Positions 1 through 5,245 of a stretch of DNA of 7,482 nt are shown piece by piece (positions within the stretch are counted from its first letter, which is position 1; each line of letters opens with the position of its first letter). The DNA comes from an uncultured Bacillota bacterium (lineage in GTDB: Bacteria; Bacillota_A; Clostridia; Peptostreptococcales; Anaerovoracaceae): assembly GCA_946628525.1 (NCBI GenBank), contig CAMOWO010000032.1, positions 1 through 7,482 of the forward strand, read 5' to 3'. The position numbers were made by a program, and so were the translations under genes. The notes beneath the pieces were generated by a model that ran no database searches, had not been told where the DNA came from, and was given only the letters and a program-made list of their open reading frames with translations.

Positions 1-293
1 GCCAGGTGGAGAGCCCGAAGGACAGGATCCTGGTGGAAGCAGCAGTATTTGCGGACAAGGCCAATATCACGGAGGAACTGGTGCGTCTGGACAGCCACAT
101 GAAGCAGCTGAAGACGATCCTGACCGAGAGCAACGGCCCTGTAGGCAAGAAACTGGATTTCCTCGTCCAGGAGATGAACAGGGAGGCGAACACCATAGGC
201 TCGAAGGCCAACGATATGGAGATCACATCCCTCATGCTGGAAACGAAGAGCGAGATCGAGAAGATCAGAGAGCAGGTCCAGAATATCGAGTAG
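1..293 (+). CDS. yicC: YicC/YloC family endoribonuclease, C-terminal part (5' end outside window)
   Basis: About 96 C-terminal residues of a protein that is normally near 290 residues. The reading frame is open to the left edge (CAG codon at 3-5), so the GTG at 6 is an internal valine and not a start. The fragment carries the most conserved stretch of the family's C-terminal DUF1732 domain: VGKKLDFLVQEMNRE (visible residues 46-60), NTIGSK (62-67) and the terminal KIREQVQNIE just before the TAG stop. YicC/YloC proteins are cytoplasmic RNases; the E. coli member has been linked to sRNA turnover and the Bacillus member cuts RNA. In many Firmicutes the gene precedes remA, gmk and rpoZ. Here gmk and rpoZ follow only after an inserted membrane-protein gene and glnA, and a terminator directly after the stop separates it from them. 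The family call is secure; the exact RNA target cannot be read from this fragment. Confidence 0.93.
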   Translation, partial: QVESPKDRILVEAAVFADKANITEELVRLDSHMKQLKTILTESNGPVGKKLDFLVQEMNREANTIGSKANDMEITSLMLETKSEIEKIREQVQNIE

Positions 294-300
294 GTATAGG

Positions 301-323
301 AAGCCGCCGGCCGGCGGCTTTTT
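301..323 (+). terminator. Intrinsic terminator after yicC
   Basis: A perfect 20-base palindrome at 301-320 folds into an 8-bp stem (AAGCCGCC with GGCGGCTT) around a GGCC tetraloop. It is followed by a T run (319-323) and a T-rich tail to about 337. It begins 7 bases after the yicC stop, so it ends the yicC transcription unit. The membrane-protein gene downstream starts 42 bases later. Confidence 0.9.
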
Positions 324-365
324 GCTTATTTTATTTTGCAATTGTGACATCAATAAGGATTTACG

Positions 366-1412
366 ATGACGAATTTGAATGTAAATGCAGTTACGGTAAG
401 CGGAACGGTCATGATCCTGACAGCTTTGCTGCTGCTCATACTTTGGCTCAGATACGGCAGGGATAAGAAACCTGTCATTACAGTGGAATTCAGGCCCCCT
501 GATGATCTTGATCCAATGGAGATGGATTATTCCATTGGTTATCTTATTTCCGATAGAAGCTATTTCGCGATGGTGCTGTGGTGGGCCTCAAAAGGTTACG
601 TAGAAATATATGATACGAAGAACAGCGCCGGTGCGAAACGCATGAAACCGCTGCCTGACAATGCACCCAAACATGAGAAAAAACTTTTTGAAACACTCTT
701 TGAGGATGGCGACTACATAAGCTTCGCATCCATGCCGGGAAAACTCGATGAAGAATGGGAGGAAATGGTGGATATCATGGTGGAGGAGCACAGTGATATC
801 TACGATGACAATGCAGATGTGGCCTGGTTCGCTTCATGGATACTGTTTCCTGCATCGGTGGTCGTTGCTCTTGGGATGGTACTGGATCTGAGTTTCGTGA
901 TCCGCTGGGGAGCAGCGATACTGATCGGATGCGCCATATTCGCCGGGTTGATCTGCGCGATCAACGGTACAGACGGATTCAGAACGAAAAGAGAAGTGTC
1001 AGATCTTCTGGTGGGAACGACTCTTATACTGGCAGGAGCATGTGCATCGGCCTATCTTCTGCATCAGTATTTCGGCGATCTAAGGTATGGATCTGTGTTT
1101 ATGATCTGTTTCATCATCTCATCGATCTGTTCCGTTTTTATGACGAAACGCAGGAACAGTGAGCAGTATGGTAGGATCCTCGGCTTCAAAAGCTTCATCA
1201 AAACGGCAGAGGTCAATAAACTCAGGGAGCTGTCCGATCTGGATCATCAGTACGGTCTTGAGATCCTGCCCTATGCCGTGCTCTTCGGGATGGGGACTTC
1301 ATGGACCAGGAAATTTCAGAATGAACCATTGATGTATGATAAGGATACTCTTGTGGAAGAACTCGAACAGATCCTCCAGACTGAAGAAAAGCGGAAGAGA
1401 GCGCGGGACTGA
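366..1412 (+). CDS. DUF2207-like membrane protein lacking the N-terminal extracytoplasmic domain
   Basis: 348-residue integral membrane protein of unknown function. Features in order: short N-terminus; membrane helix about 11-28; the YGRD motif at 30-33; a cytoplasmic block with EFRPPDDLDPMEM (41-53), RSYFAMVLWWASKGYVEIYD (64-83) and KLFETLF (106-112); four further predicted helices about 154-172, 181-199, 213-232 and 242-259; then a C-terminal cytoplasmic part with LEILPYAVLFGMGTSW (298-313). The helix-YGRD-(V)EFxPP order, the 'domain of little winged-helix-like' block and the late LPYA(I/V)xxG motif are typical of the C-terminal half of DUF2207 proteins. Those proteins usually start with a signal peptide and a domain of roughly 200 residues outside the membrane; that part is missing here. 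The start is well supported: AAGGA at 355-359, 6 bases before the ATG, with a terminator immediately upstream. No clear promoter is visible in 324-365. The last ten residues are strongly basic (KRKRARD end). Confidence 0.72.
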   Translation: MTNLNVNAVTVSGTVMILTALLLLILWLRYGRDKKPVITVEFRPPDDLDPMEMDYSIGYLISDRSYFAMVLWWASKGYVEIYDTKNSAGAKRMKPLPDNAPKHEKKLFETLFEDGDYISFASMPGKLDEEWEEMVDIMVEEHSDIYDDNADVAWFASWILFPASVVVALGMVLDLSFVIRWGAAILIGCAIFAGLICAINGTDGFRTKREVSDLLVGTTLILAGACASAYLLHQYFGDLRYGSVFMICFIISSICSVFMTKRRNSEQYGRILGFKSFIKTAEVNKLRELSDLDHQYGLEILPYAVLFGMGTSWTRKFQNEPLMYDKDTLVEELEQILQTEEKRKRARD

Positions 1413-1448
1413 ACCGGCGGCTGAGAAATACAAACCCACAAAAACCAA

Positions 1449-1477
1449 TTTACAAATCGCCGGAAGTGGTGTAAAAT
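1449..1477 (+). promoter_or_regulatory. Sigma-A-type promoter for glnA-gmk-rpoZ
   Basis: TTTACA (1449-1454) and TAAAAT (1472-1477) are separated by 17 bases, each 5 of 6 matches to the -35 and -10 consensus. Expected transcription start is near 1484, giving a leader of about 90 bases before glnA. It lies in the only long gap between the DUF2207-like gene and rpoZ. The promoter is predicted from sequence only. Confidence 0.72.
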
Positions 1478-1481
1478 ACCA
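1467..1481 (+). promoter_or_regulatory. Possible operator: palindrome over the glnA -10 box
   Basis: TGGTGT-AAA-ATACCA is an inverted repeat with 5 of 6 matching arm positions and is centred on the -10 hexamer, a usual place for a repressor site. It does not match the GlnR consensus (TGTNAN7TNACA). The palindrome is short, and part of its symmetry comes from the A/T-rich -10 itself, so this may be chance. Confidence 0.25.
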
Positions 1482-1523
1482 TGTTGGAATATAGGCAGAA
1501 TCGGTAAAGCAACAACGATATCA

Positions 1524-1570
1524 CTCTTTGGAAGAGAAAGGAACGCAGAAGCCGGAGGCTCTGCAAAGAG
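1524..1570 (+). promoter_or_regulatory. Structured glnA leader with two mutually exclusive pairings
   Basis: Bases 1524-1529 (CTCTTT) can pair with AAAGAG at 1565-1570. This encloses an inner hairpin, GCAG-A-AGCC (1545-1553), loop GGA (1554-1556), GGCTCTGC (1557-1564), and leaves AGAGAAAGGAAC as an unpaired side. Alternatively CTCTT (1524-1528) pairs with the nearer AAGAG (1532-1536) across a 3-base loop. The only strong SD-like core, GGAGG (1554-1558), is 15 bases from the ATG, which is longer than usual, and sits in the inner hairpin. The purines just before the start (1565-1570) are in the outer stem. The first fold would be expected to reduce ribosome access. I do not recognise a named riboswitch here; the regulatory role is inference. 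Confidence 0.35.
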
Positions 1571-1573
1571 AAT

Positions 1574-3004
1574 ATGTTCAAGAATTACGAGGAAGCGAAA
1601 CAGTACATCACCGGTAACGGCGTCAAGATGATCGACTTCATGATGATCGATCTGAACGGAAGATGGAGGCATCTGACGATCCCTGCCGACAGGTTCACGG
1701 AAGATACCATGAGAAACGGCATCGGATTTGACGGCAGCAACTACGGATTCGCACCGGTAGAGAAGAGCGATATGGTCTTCATACCAGATCTCACCAGTGC
1801 GTACATGGATCCTTTTATGGAGATCCCGACCATGTCCATGATCGGTGATGTGTATGTGATTTCATATCCGGATAACTACAGATTCGACCAGGACCCGAGA
1901 AACGTCGCAAAACGTGCAGAGGCATACCTCAAAGAGACGGGGATCGCCGATACGATCCTTCTGGGACCTGAGTACGAGTTCCACGTATTCGACCACGTCA
2001 GCTATTCATCCGAGCCGAACAGGTCGCACTTTACCATCGATGCGGAGCAGGCTGAGTGGAACAAGGGAAACGAAGATTTCAATCTGGGATATAAGATGTC
2101 CTATCAGGCCGGGTACCATATGGCGCCTCCGCAGGACGTGCTCTACGATTTCAGAAGCAGAGTTTCCATGCTGATGGAAGGCATGGGCATCAAGGTGAAG
2201 TACCACCACCACGAAGTGGGAGGACCGGGACAGCTGGAGATCGAAGTTGAATTCGGTGAACTCACGGAGATGGCAGACAAGACCATGATGACGAAATACC
2301 TCATCAAGAACCAGGCCATCAAAGAAGGCAGATCAGCTACCTTCATGCCGAAGCCTGTATTTGAAGAAGCAGGCAACGGTATGCACGTGCACATGATCCT
2401 CTTCAAGGACGGCAAGCCGCTCTTCTTCGATGAGAACGGATACTCACAGCTTTCGGAGCTTGCCATGAACTTCATGGGCGGTATCCTGAAGCACATCGCA
2501 GCACTCTGTGCCTTCACGAACCCGAGCACCAACTCCTACAAGAGACTGGTACCGGGGTATGAGGCTCCTGTGACCATAGGATTCGCAACGGCGAACAGAA
2601 GCTCCGTCATCAGGATCCCGGCATACGCCAAGGACCCTGATAAGAAGAGATTCGAGATCAGAAACCCGGATGGTACTTGCAATCCGTACTATGCATTCGC
2701 AGCCGTGCTCATGGCCGGTATCGACGGTGTGATCAACAAGATCGACCCTGTGGCAGAAGGCTACGGACCGTATGACTTCAACCTCTTCGAACTCAGCGAT
2801 GAGGACAAGAAGAAGCTGAAGGGACTTCCGACGAGCCTGAACAGAGCGCTGGATGCTCTCGAAGCAGACCACGAGTTCCTCACGAGAGGCGGCGTATTCT
2901 CAGAGAGACTCATCGAGATCTGGGTAGAGAATAAGAGAGCCGATGCCAGGAAGCAGAATTACATGCCGACACCAATGGAATTTGACTTATACTATGACCT
3001 TTAA
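1574..3004 (+). CDS. glnA: Glutamine synthetase, type I
   Basis: Catalyses ATP-dependent ligation of ammonia to glutamate to form glutamine; type I enzymes are cytoplasmic dodecamers. 476 residues, full length. N-terminal beta-grasp domain about 1-105 with GFDGSNYGF (51-59) and EKSDM (63-67), then the catalytic domain: GPEYEF (131-136, metal ligands E133/E135), HHHEVGGPGQLEIE (211-224, E214/E222), GNGMHVHM (267-274, H271), NPSTNSYKRLVPGYEAP (316-332, flap glutamate E330), NRSSVIRIP (341-349) and RFEIRNPDGTCNPYYAFA (359-376, E361/R363). The roughly 25-residue segment at 145-185 and the length resemble GSI-beta. However, the loop that carries the adenylylated Tyr in GSI-beta (NLYDLP) reads NLFELSD (403-409) with Phe405, so classical adenylylation control is unlikely. 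ATG 1574 is the only usable start: no in-frame start codon lies between it and an in-frame TAA at 1505. gmk follows after 25 bases with no terminator, so co-transcription is likely. Confidence 0.97.
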   Translation: MFKNYEEAKQYITGNGVKMIDFMMIDLNGRWRHLTIPADRFTEDTMRNGIGFDGSNYGFAPVEKSDMVFIPDLTSAYMDPFMEIPTMSMIGDVYVISYPDNYRFDQDPRNVAKRAEAYLKETGIADTILLGPEYEFHVFDHVSYSSEPNRSHFTIDAEQAEWNKGNEDFNLGYKMSYQAGYHMAPPQDVLYDFRSRVSMLMEGMGIKVKYHHHEVGGPGQLEIEVEFGELTEMADKTMMTKYLIKNQAIKEGRSATFMPKPVFEEAGNGMHVHMILFKDGKPLFFDENGYSQLSELAMNFMGGILKHIAALCAFTNPSTNSYKRLVPGYEAPVTIGFATANRSSVIRIPAYAKDPDKKRFEIRNPDGTCNPYYAFAAVLMAGIDGVINKIDPVAEGYGPYDFNLFELSDEDKKKLKGLPTSLNRALDALEADHEFLTRGGVFSERLIEIWVENKRADARKQNYMPTPMEFDLYYDL

Positions 3005-3029
3005 GGTCCACAGATAACGGAGAAATATA

Positions 3030-3644
3030 ATGGCTAGAGGTAAATTGTTCGTTCTTTCCGGACCATCGGGGACCGGCAAAGGATCCATATGCCGGCAGCT
3101 GCTCGGGAGAAACGACAGCATCAGGCTTTCCATATCCATGACGACGAGGGAGCCCCGCACCGGAGAGGAACACGGCGTACACTACTTTTTCGCAGAGGTG
3201 GAGGAGTTCCGCCGGCTGATCGAGGCAGACGGGTTCATCGAGTACGCGGATGTTTACGGTAATTATTACGGGACACCGAAGGCGCAAGTGGAGCAGTGGC
3301 TTGCACAGGGAGACGACGTGCTCCTTGAGATCGACGTGCAGGGCGCTTTGCAGGTGAAGGAGAACTTCCCGCAGAGCATACTGATCTTCGTGCTCCCGCC
3401 ATCCATACAGGTGCTGAGAGACAGACTCGTGGGAAGAGGCACCGATGCGGCGGACGTGATCGAGCGGAGGATGGCGAATGCCGTCCATGAGATCGAACTT
3501 CTGGACAGATATGATTATATGGTCGTTAATGATATACTTGAGGTTGCAGTGACAGAGGTGGAATCCGTGATCAGAAGTGAGCACTGCAAAGTAGAGAGTG
3601 AAATAGCCGATGAGGTGATCGGCAGATATAAGGAGGACAGATAG
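3030..3644 (+). CDS. gmk: Guanylate kinase
   Basis: Phosphorylates GMP (and dGMP) to GDP with ATP, an essential step in GTP supply and in recycling of guanine nucleotides. 204 residues, the usual length. Walker A loop GPSGTGKGS at 11-19; GMP-binding region SISMTTREPRTGEEHGVHYFF starting at 34, with R40, R43 and Y52; GNYYGT at 78-82 region (Y80); DVLLEIDVQGA (96-106) with E100 and D102 for GMP and metal; and the lid segment RLVGRGTDAADVIERR (132-147). GGAG at 3019-3022 lies 7 bases before the ATG. The stop TAG at 3642-3644 touches the ATG of rpoZ, so the two are translationally coupled. The gmk-rpoZ pair is conserved across Firmicutes and beyond; having glnA as the preceding gene of the same transcript is not the usual arrangement. 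Confidence 0.97.
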   Translation: MARGKLFVLSGPSGTGKGSICRQLLGRNDSIRLSISMTTREPRTGEEHGVHYFFAEVEEFRRLIEADGFIEYADVYGNYYGTPKAQVEQWLAQGDDVLLEIDVQGALQVKENFPQSILIFVLPPSIQVLRDRLVGRGTDAADVIERRMANAVHEIELLDRYDYMVVNDILEVAVTEVESVIRSEHCKVESEIADEVIGRYKEDR

Positions 3645-3842
3645 ATGTTATATCCATCAATAGGAACATTGAGATCAAAGGTAGACAGCAGATACACACT
3701 GGTGATCCTCGCTGCCAAAAGAGCAAGAGATATCATAGAGGGAATGCCGAAGCTGACAGAGGCTGACGTGATCAAGCCTGTTTCCATCGCTGCAAACGAG
3801 ATTGCAGAGGACCTGATCACATACAAAGAGTCAGAAGACTGA
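3645..3842 (+). CDS. rpoZ: DNA-directed RNA polymerase omega subunit
   Basis: Small subunit that assists folding and assembly of the beta' subunit and, in some bacteria, contributes to a ppGpp site. 65 residues, at the short end of the family, with the hallmark DSRYTLVILAAKRARDI (14-30) and KPVSIAANEIAEDL (44-57). Its ATG directly abuts the gmk stop, and AGGAGG (3631-3636) lies 8 bases upstream within the end of gmk. Probable last gene of the glnA operon; a hairpin with a short T run follows at 3889-3926. Confidence 0.95.
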   Translation: MLYPSIGTLRSKVDSRYTLVILAAKRARDIIEGMPKLTEADVIKPVSIAANEIAEDLITYKESED

Positions 3843-3883
3843 TCCGCCGATAAAAAGGCATAATGTCCGGCATATTGTATTGA

Positions 3884-3913
3884 ATGACAAATCCCCTTTG
3901 TATTAGAAATAAT
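3884..3913 (+). promoter_or_regulatory. Possible promoter for the LytTR gene
   Basis: ATGACA (3884-3889) and AATAAT (3908-3913) are each 5 of 6 matches to consensus with an 18-base spacer. A start near 3920 would give an almost leaderless mRNA beginning at the SD itself and lacking the 5' arm of the hairpin. The region is A/T-rich, so a chance match is quite possible. Confidence 0.35.
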
Positions 3914-3926
3914 AAAAGGGGGTTTT
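3889..3926 (+). terminator. Hairpin after rpoZ: probable terminator that also contains the SD of the LytTR gene
   Basis: AAATCCCCTTT (3889-3899) pairs with AAAGGGGGTTT (3915-3925) as an 11-bp stem with one T-G wobble around a 15-base loop, followed by one more T. The T run is short (4 bases, partly in the stem), so termination may be incomplete. The GGGGG of the 3' arm (3918-3922) is 7 bases before the ATG of the LytTR gene and is its only visible Shine-Dalgarno. In a read-through transcript that SD would be base-paired. Confidence 0.6.
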
Positions 3927-3929
3927 ATC

Positions 3930-4277
3930 ATGAGAAAGACATTGGTGGTCAGGAGGAGAGGCGGCATCATCGTGCTGCCGATGGAATCGATATGCTACCT
4001 CGAGAACAAGGGGAGGAAGGTGGTGATCCACACCCCTGAGGGCGCCTTCGACTTTTATGGGAGTCTTTCGGACGTGATGGGCCAGCTGGACCCCCGGTTT
4101 ATCAAATGTCACAGAAGCTATGCCCTGAACATGGACAGCGTGGAGTCGATGGATGACGGGGAGATCACCTTTCAGGATGAGAGCGTCATCCACCTGGGCA
4201 AAAGCACCTTCAGGAGAGCCAGGCAGGCCATGGCGGAATATATGGAAGGATGCAGGAAAATATCGCACAAAGCATAA
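3930..4277 (+). CDS. Stand-alone LytTR-type DNA-binding protein
   Basis: 115 residues made almost entirely of one LytTR domain (about 3-106), the DNA-binding module of AgrA/LytR/AlgR-type regulators. Recognisable parts are the N-terminal beta segment with MESICYLENKGRKVVIHT (18-35), FYGSLSDVM (42-50), FIKCHRSYALNMDSV (57-71) and the end KSTFRRARQAMAEYM (91-105). No receiver domain with a phosphorylatable Asp, no membrane helix and no sensor is present, and no histidine kinase gene lies nearby in the window, so its input signal is unknown. It sits between rpoZ and the rplU promoter in its own small unit. The start is fixed by GGGGG at 3918-3922. Targets cannot be read from the sequence; one near-match to a LytTR half site in the rplU promoter is too weak to rely on. 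Confidence 0.88.
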   Translation: MRKTLVVRRRGGIIVLPMESICYLENKGRKVVIHTPEGAFDFYGSLSDVMGQLDPRFIKCHRSYALNMDSVESMDDGEITFQDESVIHLGKSTFRRARQAMAEYMEGCRKISHKA

Positions 4278-4285
4278 AATTTTTC

Positions 4286-4314
4286 TTTACAAACCATCTG
4301 CGTTAGTGTATCAT
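4286..4314 (+). promoter_or_regulatory. Sigma-A-type promoter for rplU-rpmA
   Basis: TTTACA (4286-4291) and TATCAT (4309-4314) with an exact 17-base spacer, starting 8 bases after the LytTR stop. Expected transcription start is near 4321, giving a leader of about 93 bases. It has the same layout as the glnA promoter: TTTACAAA at the -35 side and GTG directly before the -10. Confidence 0.75.
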
Positions 4315-4320
4315 ATCTTG

Positions 4321-4413
4321 ATGTAAGCCGCTCGAAGTGGGCCCTTTTAAAGGTTGGCACGGGGCTGACCTGCCTACAGTAGGCGAGACTGGATAGAGGA
4401 GGTAACTATTCAA
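4321..4413 (+). promoter_or_regulatory. Structured 5' leader of rplU, probable L21 leader (autoregulatory RNA)
   Basis: Three successive hairpins can be drawn: CCGCT/AGTGG (4328-4332 with 4336-4340, loop CGA, one G-U); AGGTTGGC/GCTGACCT (4351-4358 with 4364-4371, 8 pairs including two G-U, loop ACGGG); and GCCTA/TAGGC (4372-4376 with 4380-4384, loop CAG). They are followed by AGGAGG (4397-4402), 11 bases before the ATG. A structured leader upstream of rplU is known in low-GC Gram-positives (Rfam L21_leader), where it is thought to bind excess L21 or its complex. Position and compact folding fit; I cannot confirm the family consensus from memory. Confidence 0.6.
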
Positions 4414-4926
4414 ATGTATGCAATCATTGAGACCGGCGGCAAGCAGTATAAGGTCGAGAATGGAGACAAGATCTCAGTTGAGAAGCTGGGAGTAGCCGAC
4501 GGTGAAACAGTAGTATTCGACAAGGTTCTTGCGATGGCAGGAGAAGACGGTGTCAAGGTGGGAACTCCTTACCTTGAGGGCGTGACTGTAGAAGGTACAG
4601 CAGTAGAGTCAGGCAAGGGCAAGAAGGTAGTCATCTTCAAGTACAAGGCGAAGAAGGACTACAGGAAGAAGCAGGGTCACAGACAGCCGTACACACTGGT
4701 AGAGATCAGCAGCATCGGCGGAGTCAAGGCTGAAGCTAAGGCAGAGAAGGCAGAGGAAGCTCCTGCAGTAGAAGAAGCAGCAGCACCTGCAGCAGAAGAG
4801 AACAAACCTGCTCTCAAGCAGATGAAGAAGGCTGAACTCATCGAGTTCGCGAAAGAGAATGGCATCGAGATAGATGAGAAGGCTGTTAAGGCAGTTATCT
4901 TAGAGACGATCGAGGCAGCTCTGTAA
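4414..4926 (+). CDS. rplU: 50S ribosomal protein L21 with C-terminal extension
   Basis: Residues 1-103 are a complete L21, a 23S rRNA-binding protein of the large subunit: [14 protein letters not shown] at the start and the signature [20 protein letters not shown] (75-94). Ordinary L21 ends there. This protein runs to 170 residues: an Ala/Glu/Lys-rich, low-complexity linker (about 105-132) and then a compact segment [20 protein letters not shown] (134-153) plus a short helix to the end. The pattern [15 protein letters not shown] is like HeH/SAP/Rho-N-type helix-extended-helix modules, which often bind nucleic acid. Codon use continues smoothly through the tail, with no sign of frameshift. The gene opens the rplU-rpmA unit; the prp (ysxB) protease gene usually found after rplU in Firmicutes is absent. 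Confidence 0.96.
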   Translation: MYAIIETGGKQYKVENGDKISVEKLGVADGETVVFDKVLAMAGEDGVKVGTPYLEGVTVEGTAVESGKGKKVVIFKYKAKKDYRKKQGHRQPYTLVEISSIGGVKAEAKAEKAEEAPAVEEAAAPAAEENKPALKQMKKAELIEFAKENGIEIDEKAVKAVILETIEAAL

Positions 4927-4957
4927 TTAAGAAATTGTTTCAGGATTTGAGATAGAC

Positions 4958-4966
4958 GAGGAGGTG
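4958..4966 (+). promoter_or_regulatory. Ribosome binding site that fixes the rpmA start
   Basis: GAGGAGGTG lies 7 bases before the ATG at 4974. An in-frame TAG at 4953-4955 rules out an upstream start, so L27 here cannot carry the N-terminal extension typical of Firmicutes. Confidence 0.85.
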
Positions 4967-4973
4967 TCTATAC

Positions 4974-5234
4974 ATGGCAAGTAAAAAAGGTGTAGGTAGC
5001 TCGAAGAACGGTCGTGACAGTGAATCGAAACGTCTTGGTATCAAGACTGGTGATGGTCAGTTCGTAAGCGCAGGAAGCATCCTGGTAAGACAGAGAGGAA
5101 CGAAGCTTCACCCTGGTAACAACGTTGGAATCGGCGGAGACGATACTTTGTTTGCAAAGATAGACGGAGCTGTCAAGTTCGAGAGAAAAGACAAAAAAAG
5201 AAAACAGGTCAGCGTATATCCTAAGGAAGCGTAA
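4974..5234 (+). CDS. rpmA: 50S ribosomal protein L27, without N-terminal prosequence
   Basis: L27 of the large subunit, whose N-terminal tail reaches the peptidyl transferase centre. 86 residues: [20 protein letters not shown] (2-21), the [20 protein letters not shown] stretch (38-57) and QVSVYP near the end (78-83). The body is of the Firmicute type. In most Firmicutes the protein begins with a short extension (roughly MLxxxLQxFA) that the cysteine protease Prp removes before the mature A(S/H)KKG end is exposed. Here the gene starts directly at MASKKG, with a strong SD 7 bases upstream and an in-frame stop just before it. The intergenic gap to rplU is only 47 bases, so prp is not encoded between them. 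A terminator follows the stop. Confidence 0.97.
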   Translation: MASKKGVGSSKNGRDSESKRLGIKTGDGQFVSAGSILVRQRGTKLHPGNNVGIGGDDTLFAKIDGAVKFERKDKKRKQVSVYPKEA

Positions 5235-5245
5235 GAAGTTTTTTG

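Noticed and set aside
6..8. GTG at position 6 as a start codon of a 95-residue gene
   Set aside because: The frame is open to the left edge and the sequence is the C-terminus of YicC, so this is an internal valine.
836..1162. Open frame in another + frame within the DUF2207-like gene
   Set aside because: Arg/Ser/Cys-rich nonsense composition and fully nested in the real gene, which has membrane helices in its own frame.
1414..1463. CCGGCG (1414-1419) and CGCCGG (1458-1463) as a terminator for the DUF2207-like gene
   Set aside because: A 38-base loop, no T run, and the 3' arm lies inside the glnA promoter spacer.
2910..3584. Long open frame on the - strand opposite gmk (224 codons)
   Set aside because: Entirely antisense to a secure gmk and the glnA end, with no SD and no recognisable domain; typical of a codon-bias shadow.
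4299..4307. TGCGTTAGT in the rplU promoter spacer, near the LytTR half-site pattern [TA][AC][CA]GTTN[AG][TG]
   Set aside because: Eight of nine positions match, but the partner direct repeat 12-13 bases away is missing on both sides; a single half site is expected by chance.
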